Shown here one piece after another: positions 55,539 through 64,000 of a stretch of 64,000 nucleotides of DNA (positions are counted from its first letter, which is position 1; every line of letters starts with the position of its first letter). Under the pieces are notes generated by a model. The model did no database searches. It saw only the letters and a program-made list of their open reading frames with translations, and had not been told where the DNA came from. Source of the DNA: Methylorubrum populi (GTDB taxonomy: Bacteria > Pseudomonadota > Alphaproteobacteria > Rhizobiales > Beijerinckiaceae); NCBI GenBank assembly GCA_036946625.1, contig JAQIIU010000003.1:445961-509960 (forward strand). Reading direction: 5' to 3'. Made by a program: the position numbers and the translations under genes.

Positions 55539-57680
55539 ATGCTCTCCCGGCTCGGCCAGCGTGGCTTCTCCACGCAATTCTACCTCATCATGCTCGTGAT
55601 CGCGCTGATCGGGCCCGGCCTGATCTTCACCGCGATCCTGCTGACCCGCTACGCCGCCACCGAGCGCGCCCGCTTCGAGCAGGACGCGCGGGAGAACGTG
55701 CGCGGCATCGCCCTGTCGATCGACCGCGACACCGCCGGGCTGGTCTCGGTGCTGCAGACGCTCGCCACCTCGCCCCGGCTCAAGGACGGCGAGTTCGCCA
55801 GCTTCGAGAGCCAGGCGCGCCTCGTGCGCGAGGCGGTCGGCCTCGACCTCGTGCTGCGCCGCCCCGACGGGCAGCAGGTCGTCAACACCGCCCTGAAGCC
55901 GGGGGCGCCGCTGCCGGTGAGCGCGCTGCCGATCGACCGCGACCTCCTCGGCAGCGGGCAGCGCTCGATGGTCACCGGCTTCCTCGCGGGCGCGACCGCG
56001 GATCAGGCGCACTACGCCGTCGCGGTGCCGGTGCGGATCGAGGACAGGGTGGCCTACATCCTCGGCTTCTCGGTGCCGCTGAACCGCATCGCCGGCATCC
56101 TCGCCCGCGAACAGGTCCGGGGCTGGGTCTCGGGCGTGTCGGACCGCGACGGCACCGTGCTGGCGCGCCTGCCGGAGATGCCGGGCATCGTCGGGCATCC
56201 CCGGCTCGCGACCCTGCGCCAGACCGCGACGGGCACCCCCGGCGTCTGGGAGGGGCGCGACCGCAACTTCAAGCCCGTCACCGTCGTCGAGGCGCGCTCG
56301 CGGCTCAACGGCTGGACCGTGGCGGCGAGCATCCCGCGCGAACTGGTCGAGGCGCGGCTGCGGCGCTGGATCTGGGCCTTCGGCGGCTTCGGGCTCCTCG
56401 TGCTCGCCACCTCCTCGGTGCTCGCGGTGCATCTGTGGTCGCGGGTCTCGAAGCCCCTGCGCCAGCTCGCGGCGTCGGGGCCGGCGCTGTCGCGCGGGCA
56501 GGCGATCCCGCGGGTGGCCTCGCCGATCCACGAGATCCGCCGCCTCGGCGACGTGCTCTCGGAGGCGTCGCTCCGCCTGCGCACCCGCAGCGAGGAGCGC
56601 GACCGGGCGCTGGCCGAGACCCAGCGCGGCCTCGCCGCCCTGCGCGAGAGCGAGGCCCGCTTCCGCCACATGGCCGATTCGGCCCCGGCGCTGATCTGGA
56701 TGACCGACGAGACCGCGCGGGTCGTCTTCGCCAACATGCATTTCGACCACCTGTTCGGCCGGCCCGCCACCGAGATGGCCGGCAGCGGCTGGGAATCGGT
56801 GATGCATCCGCCGGACCTGGCCGGGTTCCAGGCAGCCTTCCAAGAGGCGTTCGACAGCCGCCACCCGTTCCGCGCGGAGATGCGGGTGGTCGATCGCAAC
56901 GGCGAGATCCGCTGGCTGCGCTGCGAGGGCGTGCCGCGGCTCGACGACCACGGCACCTTCCTCGGCTTCACCGGCTGCAGCGTCGACGTCACCGACGCCA
57001 AGCGGGCCGAGGAGCACCTGCGCCTGCTCATCAACGAACTGAACCACCGGGTGAAGAACACGCTCGCCACCGTCCAGTCGATCGCCGTGCAGTCGCTGCG
57101 CGGGCTCGACGGCGAGGAGGCGCAGAGCGCCCGCTCCGCCTTCGAGGCGCGGCTGCTGGCGCTCGCCCGCGCCCACGACGTGCTGACCCGCGAGAGCTGG
57201 GAGGGCGCCGAGCTGAAGACCGTGGTGGCGGACGCGATCCGCCCGCTGGAGGCGGGGGACGGGCAGGACTCCCGCTTCGCCGTCTCGGGCCCGCGCCTGC
57301 GGCTGGCGCCGCGGCTCGCGCTCTCCATCGCCATGGCCCTGCACGAGCTCGGCACCAACGCGGTGAAGTACGGGGCGCTGTCGAAGGAGGGCGGCCGGGT
57401 GACGATCACCTGGACCGTGCAGCGCCGGCCGGAGCTTCATCTCTCCCTGCGCTGGAGCGAGGCCGGCGGCCCGCCGGTGACGCCGCCGACCCGCCGCGGC
57501 TTCGGCTCGCGCCTGATCGAGCGCAGCCTCGCCCGCGAACTCGCGGGGCGGGTGGAACTGCTCTACGAGCCGGAGGGCGTGGTCTGCACCATCGAGGCGC
57601 CGGTGCCGCCGCCGGGCCTGCTGGAGCGCAAGGGCGGCACGCGGCTCGCCGCGTCGAAGCCGCTGCCGCTCGCCGGTTAG
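55539..57680 (+). CDS. HWE-family sensor histidine kinase
   Basis: About 713 residues. First membrane helix FYLIMLVIALIGPGLIFTAI, a dCache-like periplasmic sensor (about 35-270), second helix (FGGFGLLVLATSSVLAVHLW), HAMP-like linker, and a PAS domain (FRHMADSAPALIWMTDETAR to GFTGCSVDVTDAKRAEE). The HWE kinase core follows: phospho-acceptor NELNHRVKNTLATVQSIAVQ (His near 499), a HELGTNAVKYGALS N-box (near 602), and WSEAGGPPV in the position of the WxE motif. HWE kinases control light and general-stress responses in alphaproteobacteria; the ligand is unknown. The open frame reaches 55410, but ATG 55539 starts just before the helix. Confidence 0.9.
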   Translation: MLSRLGQRGFSTQFYLIMLVIALIGPGLIFTAILLTRYAATERARFEQDARENVRGIALSIDRDTAGLVSVLQTLATSPRLKDGEFASFESQARLVREAVGLDLVLRRPDGQQVVNTALKPGAPLPVSALPIDRDLLGSGQRSMVTGFLAGATADQAHYAVAVPVRIEDRVAYILGFSVPLNRIAGILAREQVRGWVSGVSDRDGTVLARLPEMPGIVGHPRLATLRQTATGTPGVWEGRDRNFKPVTVVEARSRLNGWTVAASIPRELVEARLRRWIWAFGGFGLLVLATSSVLAVHLWSRVSKPLRQLAASGPALSRGQAIPRVASPIHEIRRLGDVLSEASLRLRTRSEERDRALAETQRGLAALRESEARFRHMADSAPALIWMTDETARVVFANMHFDHLFGRPATEMAGSGWESVMHPPDLAGFQAAFQEAFDSRHPFRAEMRVVDRNGEIRWLRCEGVPRLDDHGTFLGFTGCSVDVTDAKRAEEHLRLLINELNHRVKNTLATVQSIAVQSLRGLDGEEAQSARSAFEARLLALARAHDVLTRESWEGAELKTVVADAIRPLEAGDGQDSRFAVSGPRLRLAPRLALSIAMALHELGTNAVKYGALSKEGGRVTITWTVQRRPELHLSLRWSEAGGPPVTPPTRRGFGSRLIERSLARELAGRVELLYEPEGVVCTIEAPVPPPGLLERKGGTRLAASKPLPLAG

Positions 57681-57725
57681 AGCCACGTCCTGGATGTCGG
57701 ATCCAGGACGTGGCTCTCGGTTTTT
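57679..57725 (+). terminator. Intrinsic terminator after the histidine kinase
   Basis: AGAGCCACGTCCTGGAT at 57679-57695 and its exact reverse complement at 57701-57717 form a 17-bp stem with a 5-base loop; a TTTTT run follows at 57721. The hairpin begins inside the stop codon. Confidence 0.85.
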
Positions 57726-57726
57726 G

Positions 57727-57785
57727 CCTTTGCATCGTCTTTTCGGACAAGCCGGCAGCCACCGTTCGGGACGACGCTCCAGAAC
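57727..57785 (-). repeat. Interspersed repeat family C, inverted copy
   Basis: Reverse complement of GAGCGTCGTCCCGAACGGTG and GCTTGTCCGAAAAGACGATG, matching the copies at 9.74 and 13.93 kb, in the space between the terminator and the convergent aldo/keto reductase gene. Confidence 0.5.
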
Positions 57786-58622
57786 CTACTGGAACGTCAT
57801 CGGGTCTGGCCCGATGCGCCCGTCGGCCCGGTCGAGGCCGGCGATGGCGGCGTGGTCCTCCTCCGTGAGCCGGAAGCCGAACACGTCGATGTTCTCGTGG
57901 ATCCGGGCGGCGGTGGCGGATTTCGGGATCGCCACGATCCCGTTCTCGACATGCCAGCGCATCACCACCTGGGCCGGCGTGCGCCCGAGGCGGTCGGCGA
58001 TCCGGGTGATCGCCGGCTCCTCCACCGCGCGGGCCTGACCCAGCGGGCTCCAGGCCTCGGTGACGATGCCGAGCCGGTCATGGGTCGCGCGCAAGGCGTG
58101 CTGCTGGAAGCGGGGATGCAGCTCGATCTGGTTGAGGGCGGGGGCGACGCCGGTCTCGGCGACGAGCCGGTCGAGCTGGTCCTCGGTGAAGTTCGAGACG
58201 CCGATCGAGGCGGCGCGGCCCTCCTCGCGCAGGCGGATCAGCGCCCGCCACGTATCGAGATAGAGGCCGCGCTCCGGGCAGGGCCAGTGGATCAGGTAGA
58301 GGTCGATCCGCTCCAGGCCGAGCCGGGCGAGGCTCTCGTCGAAGGCGCGCAAGGCCGCGTCGTAGCCCTGGCCGTCGTTCCACAGCTTGGTCGTCACGAA
58401 CACGTCGGAGGGGGGCACCACCGTCTCGCGCAGGCCTCGCCCGACGCCGGCCTCGTTGCCGTAGGCCGCGGCGGTGTCGATCGAGCGGTAGCCGCTGCCC
58501 AGCGCCGTGCCGACCAGGGCCGGCGTCTCCTCGTCCTGAAGGCGCCAGACGCCGAAGCCGATCCGGGGGATGGACCGTCCGTCGTTGAGGGAAATCCGCG
58601 GGACGGGATCGGGGGATGTCAT
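57786..58622 (-). CDS. Aldo/keto reductase
   Basis: 278 residues; NADPH-dependent cytoplasmic oxidoreductase with the AKR barrel. Features: RIGFGVWRLQDEETPALVGT, the catalytic tetrad in YRSIDTAAAYGNEAGVG (Asp, Tyr), FVTTKLWNDGQGYDAALRAF (Lys) and IDLYLIHWPCPERGLYLDTW (His), then SIGVSNFTEDQLDRLV and a C-terminal AIPKSATAARIHENIDVFGF. It resembles the 2,5-diketo-D-gluconate/general aldehyde reductases; the substrate is unknown. The start at 58622 is chosen over the open frame to 58712. Confidence 0.92.
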   Translation of the reverse strand: MTSPDPVPRISLNDGRSIPRIGFGVWRLQDEETPALVGTALGSGYRSIDTAAAYGNEAGVGRGLRETVVPPSDVFVTTKLWNDGQGYDAALRAFDESLARLGLERIDLYLIHWPCPERGLYLDTWRALIRLREEGRAASIGVSNFTEDQLDRLVAETGVAPALNQIELHPRFQQHALRATHDRLGIVTEAWSPLGQARAVEEPAITRIADRLGRTPAQVVMRWHVENGIVAIPKSATAARIHENIDVFGFRLTEEDHAAIAGLDRADGRIGPDPMTFQ

Positions 58623-58736
58623 GGCGTACCGGTTCTTGTGCGCCGCCCGGGCGACGGCCGGGGCAGGGAGGCGGAGAATCGGCAAGATCGTGCCTGCCGT
58701 ACAGGCACCCATCCGGGGGGCTGGCCTGCGCGCGTG

Positions 58737-59516
58737 TCAGGACCGGACGTGCGCGGACGCCTCCCGATCCTCGCCTTCGGGCGCCTTGACGAGGTGCAGA
58801 TAGGCCGGATCGAAGTCGCAGAACGCCCGCAGGCGCCCGACATCCGGCACGTGCAGGCGGCGGTCCTTCAACTGGATCAGGCCGGCCACGCGCAGGTCGC
58901 GCAGGATGCGGCTGACGTGGATCGTGGTGATGCCGAGGATGTCGGCGAGCATCGGCTGGGTCAGCGGCAGGGGGCAGTCCCGCTCCCCGGCGGCGCCGAC
59001 GAGTTGCTGGCGCAGCAGCAATTCGCAGAACAGGTGGGCGATGCGCCGGTCGGCGGAGCGCTGGCCCATGCTGGCGAGCCATTCCCGCAGGATGCTCTCG
59101 TCGACCAGCGTCGCCCACCACAGCGCCCGGGCGAGCCGTGAATCGCTGAAGACCAGGGCGTCGACCCGGGCCTGCGGGATGTCGGCGACGGTGCAGGCGG
59201 TGAGCGCGGCGATGTAGTGGTCGGACGGGCCGAGCACGACCGATTGCAGGTCGCAGAAATCGCCCGGCAGGAGCAGGCCGAGGATCTGCCGCTGCCCGTC
59301 GCTGACGAGCTTGTAGCGGAAGGCGTAGCCTTCGAGGACGATGTGAACGCCGGTGGCCCGGTCACCGGCCCGGACGATGTCCTGCTGCGGGTCCAGGCCG
59401 CGGCCGTTCCGGGAGAGCTCGGCGAGCAGGGCCCGGTCTCCGGCGTCGAGATCGGCACCGTAGCGGAGCTTGAGGATCAGAGGATTGCTGCGCGGGAGCG
59501 CCACGGTCGCGTCCAT
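58737..59516 (-). CDS. Crp/Fnr family transcriptional regulator
   Basis: 259 residues. Cyclic-nucleotide-binding fold at the N-terminal (VRAGDRATGVHIVLEGYAFR, GLLLPGDFCDLQSVVLG) and a C-terminal winged helix (PLTQPMLADILGITTIHVSR, then ILRDLRVAGLIQLKDRRLHV). There is no N-terminal Fe-S cysteine cluster, so it is not a true FNR. Its targets are unknown; it is separated from the aldo/keto reductase gene on the same strand by about 110 bp. The ATG at 59516 (MDATVALPRSN) is chosen. Confidence 0.88.
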   Translation of the reverse strand: MDATVALPRSNPLILKLRYGADLDAGDRALLAELSRNGRGLDPQQDIVRAGDRATGVHIVLEGYAFRYKLVSDGQRQILGLLLPGDFCDLQSVVLGPSDHYIAALTACTVADIPQARVDALVFSDSRLARALWWATLVDESILREWLASMGQRSADRRIAHLFCELLLRQQLVGAAGERDCPLPLTQPMLADILGITTIHVSRILRDLRVAGLIQLKDRRLHVPDVGRLRAFCDFDPAYLHLVKAPEGEDREASAHVRS

Positions 59517-59605
59517 GCACGCACAACGCCGAAACGGTCGTTCCGTGCCAGGGAAAAGGCCGGAAAACATCGCGGCGCGATCAGCCGGGACCGTCGTCCC
59601 GGCTC

Positions 59606-59803
59606 CCGGGCAATCGCTTGAAAGCGATCGCCCTGGTTTTTGCCGGCCTCAGTCGCCGGCCGCCCGCCTCCGCGGGCTCAGGCTTTCGCTCCGCTCGATG
59701 TTTTTCAGGACGAATGTCTTGGAAAAACCCGCTCCGCGCGGCGCTCTTGCCTGTGTCCCTTGGCGCCGCGAAGCCGCTCATGCGGCTTCGAGCGATGGCC
59801 CTG
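59606..59803. mobile_element. MITE, family B, copy 2
   Basis: 198 bp. Ends CCGGGCAATCGCTTGAA and, reversed, CAGGGCCATCGCTCGAA. Flanked by a perfect 10-bp direct repeat GTCCCGGCTC at 59596-59605 and 59804-59813. The centre (GTTTTTGCCGGCCTCAGTCG, then GGGCTCAGGCTTTCGCTCCG) is the reverse complement of the copy at 10100-10282. It lies just downstream of glgA, between glgA and the Crp-like gene. Confidence 0.8.
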
Positions 59804-59835
59804 GTCCCGGCTCCCGGAGTTGTTCCGGCGCCTCC

Positions 59836-61368
59836 TCAGGCCGCCTTCCAGCGCCGGGCGGTGTTGTTGCCGAAGGCGCGGGCGTAGAGGGTGCAGTAGT
59901 TCAGCGCCGCGCCGTCCCAGCCGAACGAGCGCGACATGGCGCTGCGCCGCATGGCGTTGAGGCGCTTCTTCTGGCCGAAGGTCTCGAAGGCGCGCCGGAT
60001 CGCCGAGGACAGCCCCTTGGGCGAGGCCTCGCCGAAGGTGAAGCCGGTGACCTCGTCCTCGACCGTGTCGTTGAGGCCGCCGGTGCGGCGCACGATCGGC
60101 AGGGAGCCGAAGCGCTGTGCGTACATCTGCGCCAGCCCGCAGGGCTCGAAGCGGGAGGGCATCAGCAGGAAGTCGCTGCCGGCGAAGATGCGGCGTGCCT
60201 CCGTCTCGCGGAAGCCGACATGGACGCCGACATTCTCGGGGTGACGCCCGGCGAGGTCGCGCAGCGCCTCCTCGAACCGGCCCTCGCCCTGGCCGATCAC
60301 CACGAGCTGGCCGCCCTCCGCGACGATCGATTCGGCCGCGCCGATGCTGAGGTCGATCCCCTTCTGGTGCACGAGGCGCGAGACGATGGCGAAGAGCGGC
60401 CCGCGCGAGACCGCCATGCCGAAAGCCTTGCGCACCTCGTCGGCGTTGGCCCGCTTGCCCTTCCAGTCGTCGGGCTCGAAGCGGGTGGCGAGGTGCGGGT
60501 CGGTGCGCGGGTCCCAGCTCTCGTCGATGCCGTTGAGGATGCCGGTGAGCCGGCCCTGGGCGGCGCGGGTGCGCAGCAGGCCGTCGAGGCCGCAGCCGCC
60601 CTCCGGCGTGGTGATCTCGCGAGCGTAGGTCTCGCTCACCGTGGTGACGTGCGAGGCGTGATAGATGCCGGCCTTCAGGAAGGAGAGCTGTCCGTAGAAC
60701 TCCACGCCATCCATCTGGAAGGCGTAGTCCGGCGCGCCGATGCGCCCGAGGTTGTCGCGGTGGAACAGGCCCTGATAGGCGAGATTGTGGATCGTCAGCA
60801 CGCTCGGGCGGCGGATGCCGAGCCACGACAGATAGGCCGGTGCCAGCGCGGTCTGCCAGTCGTTGAGGTGCAGGAGATCGGCCGACCAGCAGGGATCGAC
60901 GCCGGCCGCGAGTTCGGCCGCGGCCCGGCCGAGGCGGGCGAAGCGCAGGTCGTTGTCGCCGAAATCGCCGCCCGCGTCGCCGTAGGGCGTGCCTTCGCGC
61001 TCGTAGAGATCGGGGGCGACGAGGACGTAGACGCCCAGCCCGTCGGACGTAGTGCCGAAGCCGAGTTCGCAGGCCGGCACCCCGGCGAAGGCGCCGAGCC
61101 GGGTCAGGATCGTCAGGTTCTCGAGCCCGGCCAGCACCCGCGCGTAACCGGGGATGAGCACCCGCACGTCGTAGTGGCGGCGCAGGGCGCGCGGCAGGGC
61201 GCCCGCGACTTCGCCCAGACCGCCGGTCTTCACGAAGTCCGCCATCTCCGGCGTGGCGTAGAGGATGCGGGGGAGAAGGGCATTGCCGAGCCGTGCATCG
61301 GGCTCGGGATGGGGGAGCGGCGGCGACGCCTCGGTGACCGCAGGCCCACCGAGCTCCACGTCAGCCAT
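59836..61368 (-). CDS. glgA: Glycogen synthase (ADP-glucose type, GT5)
   Basis: About 510 residues. Transfers glucose from ADP-glucose to the glycogen chain. Visible: the KTGG-type donor loop DFVKTGGLGEVAGALPRALR, LLHLNDWQTALAPAYLSWLG, TIHNLAYQGLFHRDNLGRIG, TVSETYAREITTPEGGCGLD, ILNGIDESWDPRTDPHL, and the C-terminal LLMPSRFEPCGLAQMYAQRF plus RRTGGLNDTVED. The N-terminus before residue 30 is unlike GlgA and the start is uncertain; 61368 is a compromise, the frame is open to 61476. It follows the GH13 gene on the same strand. Confidence 0.93.
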   Translation of the reverse strand: MADVELGGPAVTEASPPLPHPEPDARLGNALLPRILYATPEMADFVKTGGLGEVAGALPRALRRHYDVRVLIPGYARVLAGLENLTILTRLGAFAGVPACELGFGTTSDGLGVYVLVAPDLYEREGTPYGDAGGDFGDNDLRFARLGRAAAELAAGVDPCWSADLLHLNDWQTALAPAYLSWLGIRRPSVLTIHNLAYQGLFHRDNLGRIGAPDYAFQMDGVEFYGQLSFLKAGIYHASHVTTVSETYAREITTPEGGCGLDGLLRTRAAQGRLTGILNGIDESWDPRTDPHLATRFEPDDWKGKRANADEVRKAFGMAVSRGPLFAIVSRLVHQKGIDLSIGAAESIVAEGGQLVVIGQGEGRFEEALRDLAGRHPENVGVHVGFRETEARRIFAGSDFLLMPSRFEPCGLAQMYAQRFGSLPIVRRTGGLNDTVEDEVTGFTFGEASPKGLSSAIRRAFETFGQKKRLNAMRRSAMSRSFGWDGAALNYCTLYARAFGNNTARRWKAA

Positions 61369-61616
61369 CGGAACGCCCCCACGCCATCCGCGCCGCTCGT
61401 CGAAAGCGGGAAAAGCCGCTGCTGCGCTCGGCATCGTAATGCTCCGGAAGGCGATCCGTTCCGTTGCATCGCACAATTCAGGCCAGGTTCAGACCGGTTT
61501 CTCGGTCCGCAGCCCGGCGTCCTCGTCATGGGGTGCATGTGACCGGGGAATGAGGGGCGGCACGCGGCACCGCCATCGGCGCGAAGCCCGAGGCGCCGCG
61601 GTGCGCGCCCGGCCCG

Positions 61617-63254
<1,638 letters not shown>

Positions 63255-63587
63255 CGGACCTCCCGCGATGATGGTGTCCCGGCGACGTGCGCGTCGCTCC
63301 ACAGGGTGCGTAGGGCCGTTCAGGAAGCCTTCAAGCGCAGGGCGTCAATTCTCGTATCCGACGTCGGCCGATGCGCGGGCGTTGTGTCGGCTGGGACACA
63401 GGCTTGCGGGCACGCGGCTTGCGAAGGGCGTGTTCGCACGCATGTGTCTCGACAAGTCCGGCGACCGGCAACACCATGTCCGGGCAGGGCGACAGACCAC
63501 GTCGCGGATCACCGTGCCGCCACAAGAAGCGGGCAGGATCCGTGGCGAACCGACACCGCATCGGCTGCAACGAAGGGGGATCCTCAG
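63255..63587. other. Divergent promoter region for the glycogen genes
   Basis: No gene. It should hold promoters for the GH13-glgA operon (minus) and for the phosphorylase (plus); no clear operator was found. Confidence 0.4.
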
Positions 63588-64000
63588 GTGCTGAACGAAG
63601 CTCTGTCCGTTCTCTTCAAGAACGGAGAGGCGGGCTCATCCGCTTCATCGGCGAAGACGGTCAAGGCCGCCGCCACCTATGTCGGGCCGCGCCAGCGCAC
63701 GGGGGGCGACACCGTGGTGGAACTGCGCGAGGACATCCGCGCCAAGCTCGTCTACGGGCTGGGCAAGACGCCCGAGGCCGCCCGCGAGCGCGATTGGTTC
63801 GCCGCCACCGCGCTCGCCCTGCGCGACCGGATCGTCGATGCCTGCTACCGCGGGCAGGCCGGCACCGTCCCGGACAAGCGGGTCTACTATCTCTCGCTCG
63901 AATTCCTGATCGGCCGGCTCCTGTCGGACGCGATGAACAATCTCGGCCTGGTCGAGGCCACCAAGGCCGCCCTGCGCGATCTCGGCGTCAGCCTCGCCGA
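63588..64000 (+). CDS. glgP: Alpha-glucan (glycogen/maltodextrin) phosphorylase, 5' part
   Basis: About 137 N-terminal residues are visible; the gene runs past the window. VLNEALSVLFKNGEAG, then VVELREDIRAKLVYGLGKTP and KRVYYLSLEFLIGRLLSDAM, the last being a signature of glycogen/maltodextrin phosphorylase. It releases glucose-1-phosphate from alpha-glucans with PLP. It starts with GTG at 63588, after a good ribosome site (GAAGGGGGA), and is divergent from the GH13-glgA genes, forming a glycogen cluster. Confidence 0.9.
   Translation, partial: MLNEALSVLFKNGEAGSSASSAKTVKAAATYVGPRQRTGGDTVVELREDIRAKLVYGLGKTPEAARERDWFAATALALRDRIVDACYRGQAGTVPDKRVYYLSLEFLIGRLLSDAMNNLGLVEATKAALRDLGVSLA

Overview
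The window is high-GC chromosomal DNA from an alphaproteobacterium, most likely a Methylobacterium/Methylorubrum-type methylotroph. The main evidence is an archaeal-like C1-cofactor (methylofuran-type) gene set at the left edge, the block murA / DUF2948 / hisD / UPF0262 / low-MW phosphatase that is characteristic of alphaproteobacteria, a class II DAHP synthase, ALA-synthase-type hemA, DUF2794, and an HWE-family histidine kinase. No rRNA, tRNA, CRISPR array or transposase gene was recognised.

Layout: 1-2.5 kb, three overlapping minus-strand genes for methylofuran-type cofactor synthesis (DUF6513 dihydropteroate-synthase-like, amino-acid-kinase-like, MfnB-like) and a possible decayed gene. 3.2-9.7 kb, exopolysaccharide genes (initiating sugar transferase, GT4 glycosyltransferase, Wza-type export lipoprotein, and a divergent Wzc/GumC-like protein with a degenerate kinase domain). 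10.3-12.8 kb, ybaB, dnaX and the SRP RNA gene. 12.8-18.9 kb, the conserved murA-hisD block with small secreted proteins. 19.5-25 kb, hemA, a deleted nucleotidyltransferase gene with its coupled partner, DUF2059, an MBL-fold hydrolase and class II DAHP synthase. 26-32 kb, a hypothetical gene, yicC-gmk, an MsbA-like ABC exporter, an AmpG-like MFS carrier and Hsp33. 33.4-38.3 kb, edd-eda (Entner-Doudoroff pathway), DUF2794, bluB and an L,D-transpeptidase. 38.6-45.5 kb, a double-barrel outer-membrane protein, DUF2147, ndk, a lipoprotein, an M48 peptidase and DUF898. 46-50.5 kb, cstA-ybdD and a lemA/TPM-domain cluster. 50.5-55 kb, a strikingly AT-rich island of four genes (GT2 with an F5/8-type C domain, FkbM methyltransferase, GT61, class I methyltransferase), probably horizontally acquired glycan-modification genes. 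55-59.5 kb, a SelW-like protein, HWE kinase, aldo/keto reductase and Crp/Fnr regulator. 59.8-64 kb, glycogen metabolism (glgA, a GH13 glucosidase, and a divergent alpha-glucan phosphorylase cut by the window end).

Between the genes lies a dense set of short non-coding repeats. Two families look like non-autonomous transposons (MITEs). One has GAGCCTGTTTGA-type ends, with 3-bp TNA target duplications in two of three copies (IS5-like). The other, about 190 bp, has CAGGGCAATCGCT-type ends and perfect 10-bp target duplications in both copies. At least three other interspersed repeat families occur (an REP/BIME-like inverted repeat, a GTCATTCCGG-type repeat and a CGTCGTCCCGAA-type repeat). I found no single new defence or biosynthetic system; the most unusual features are the MITEs, the glycan island, the double-barrel porin fusion and the kinase-dead Wzc-like protein.
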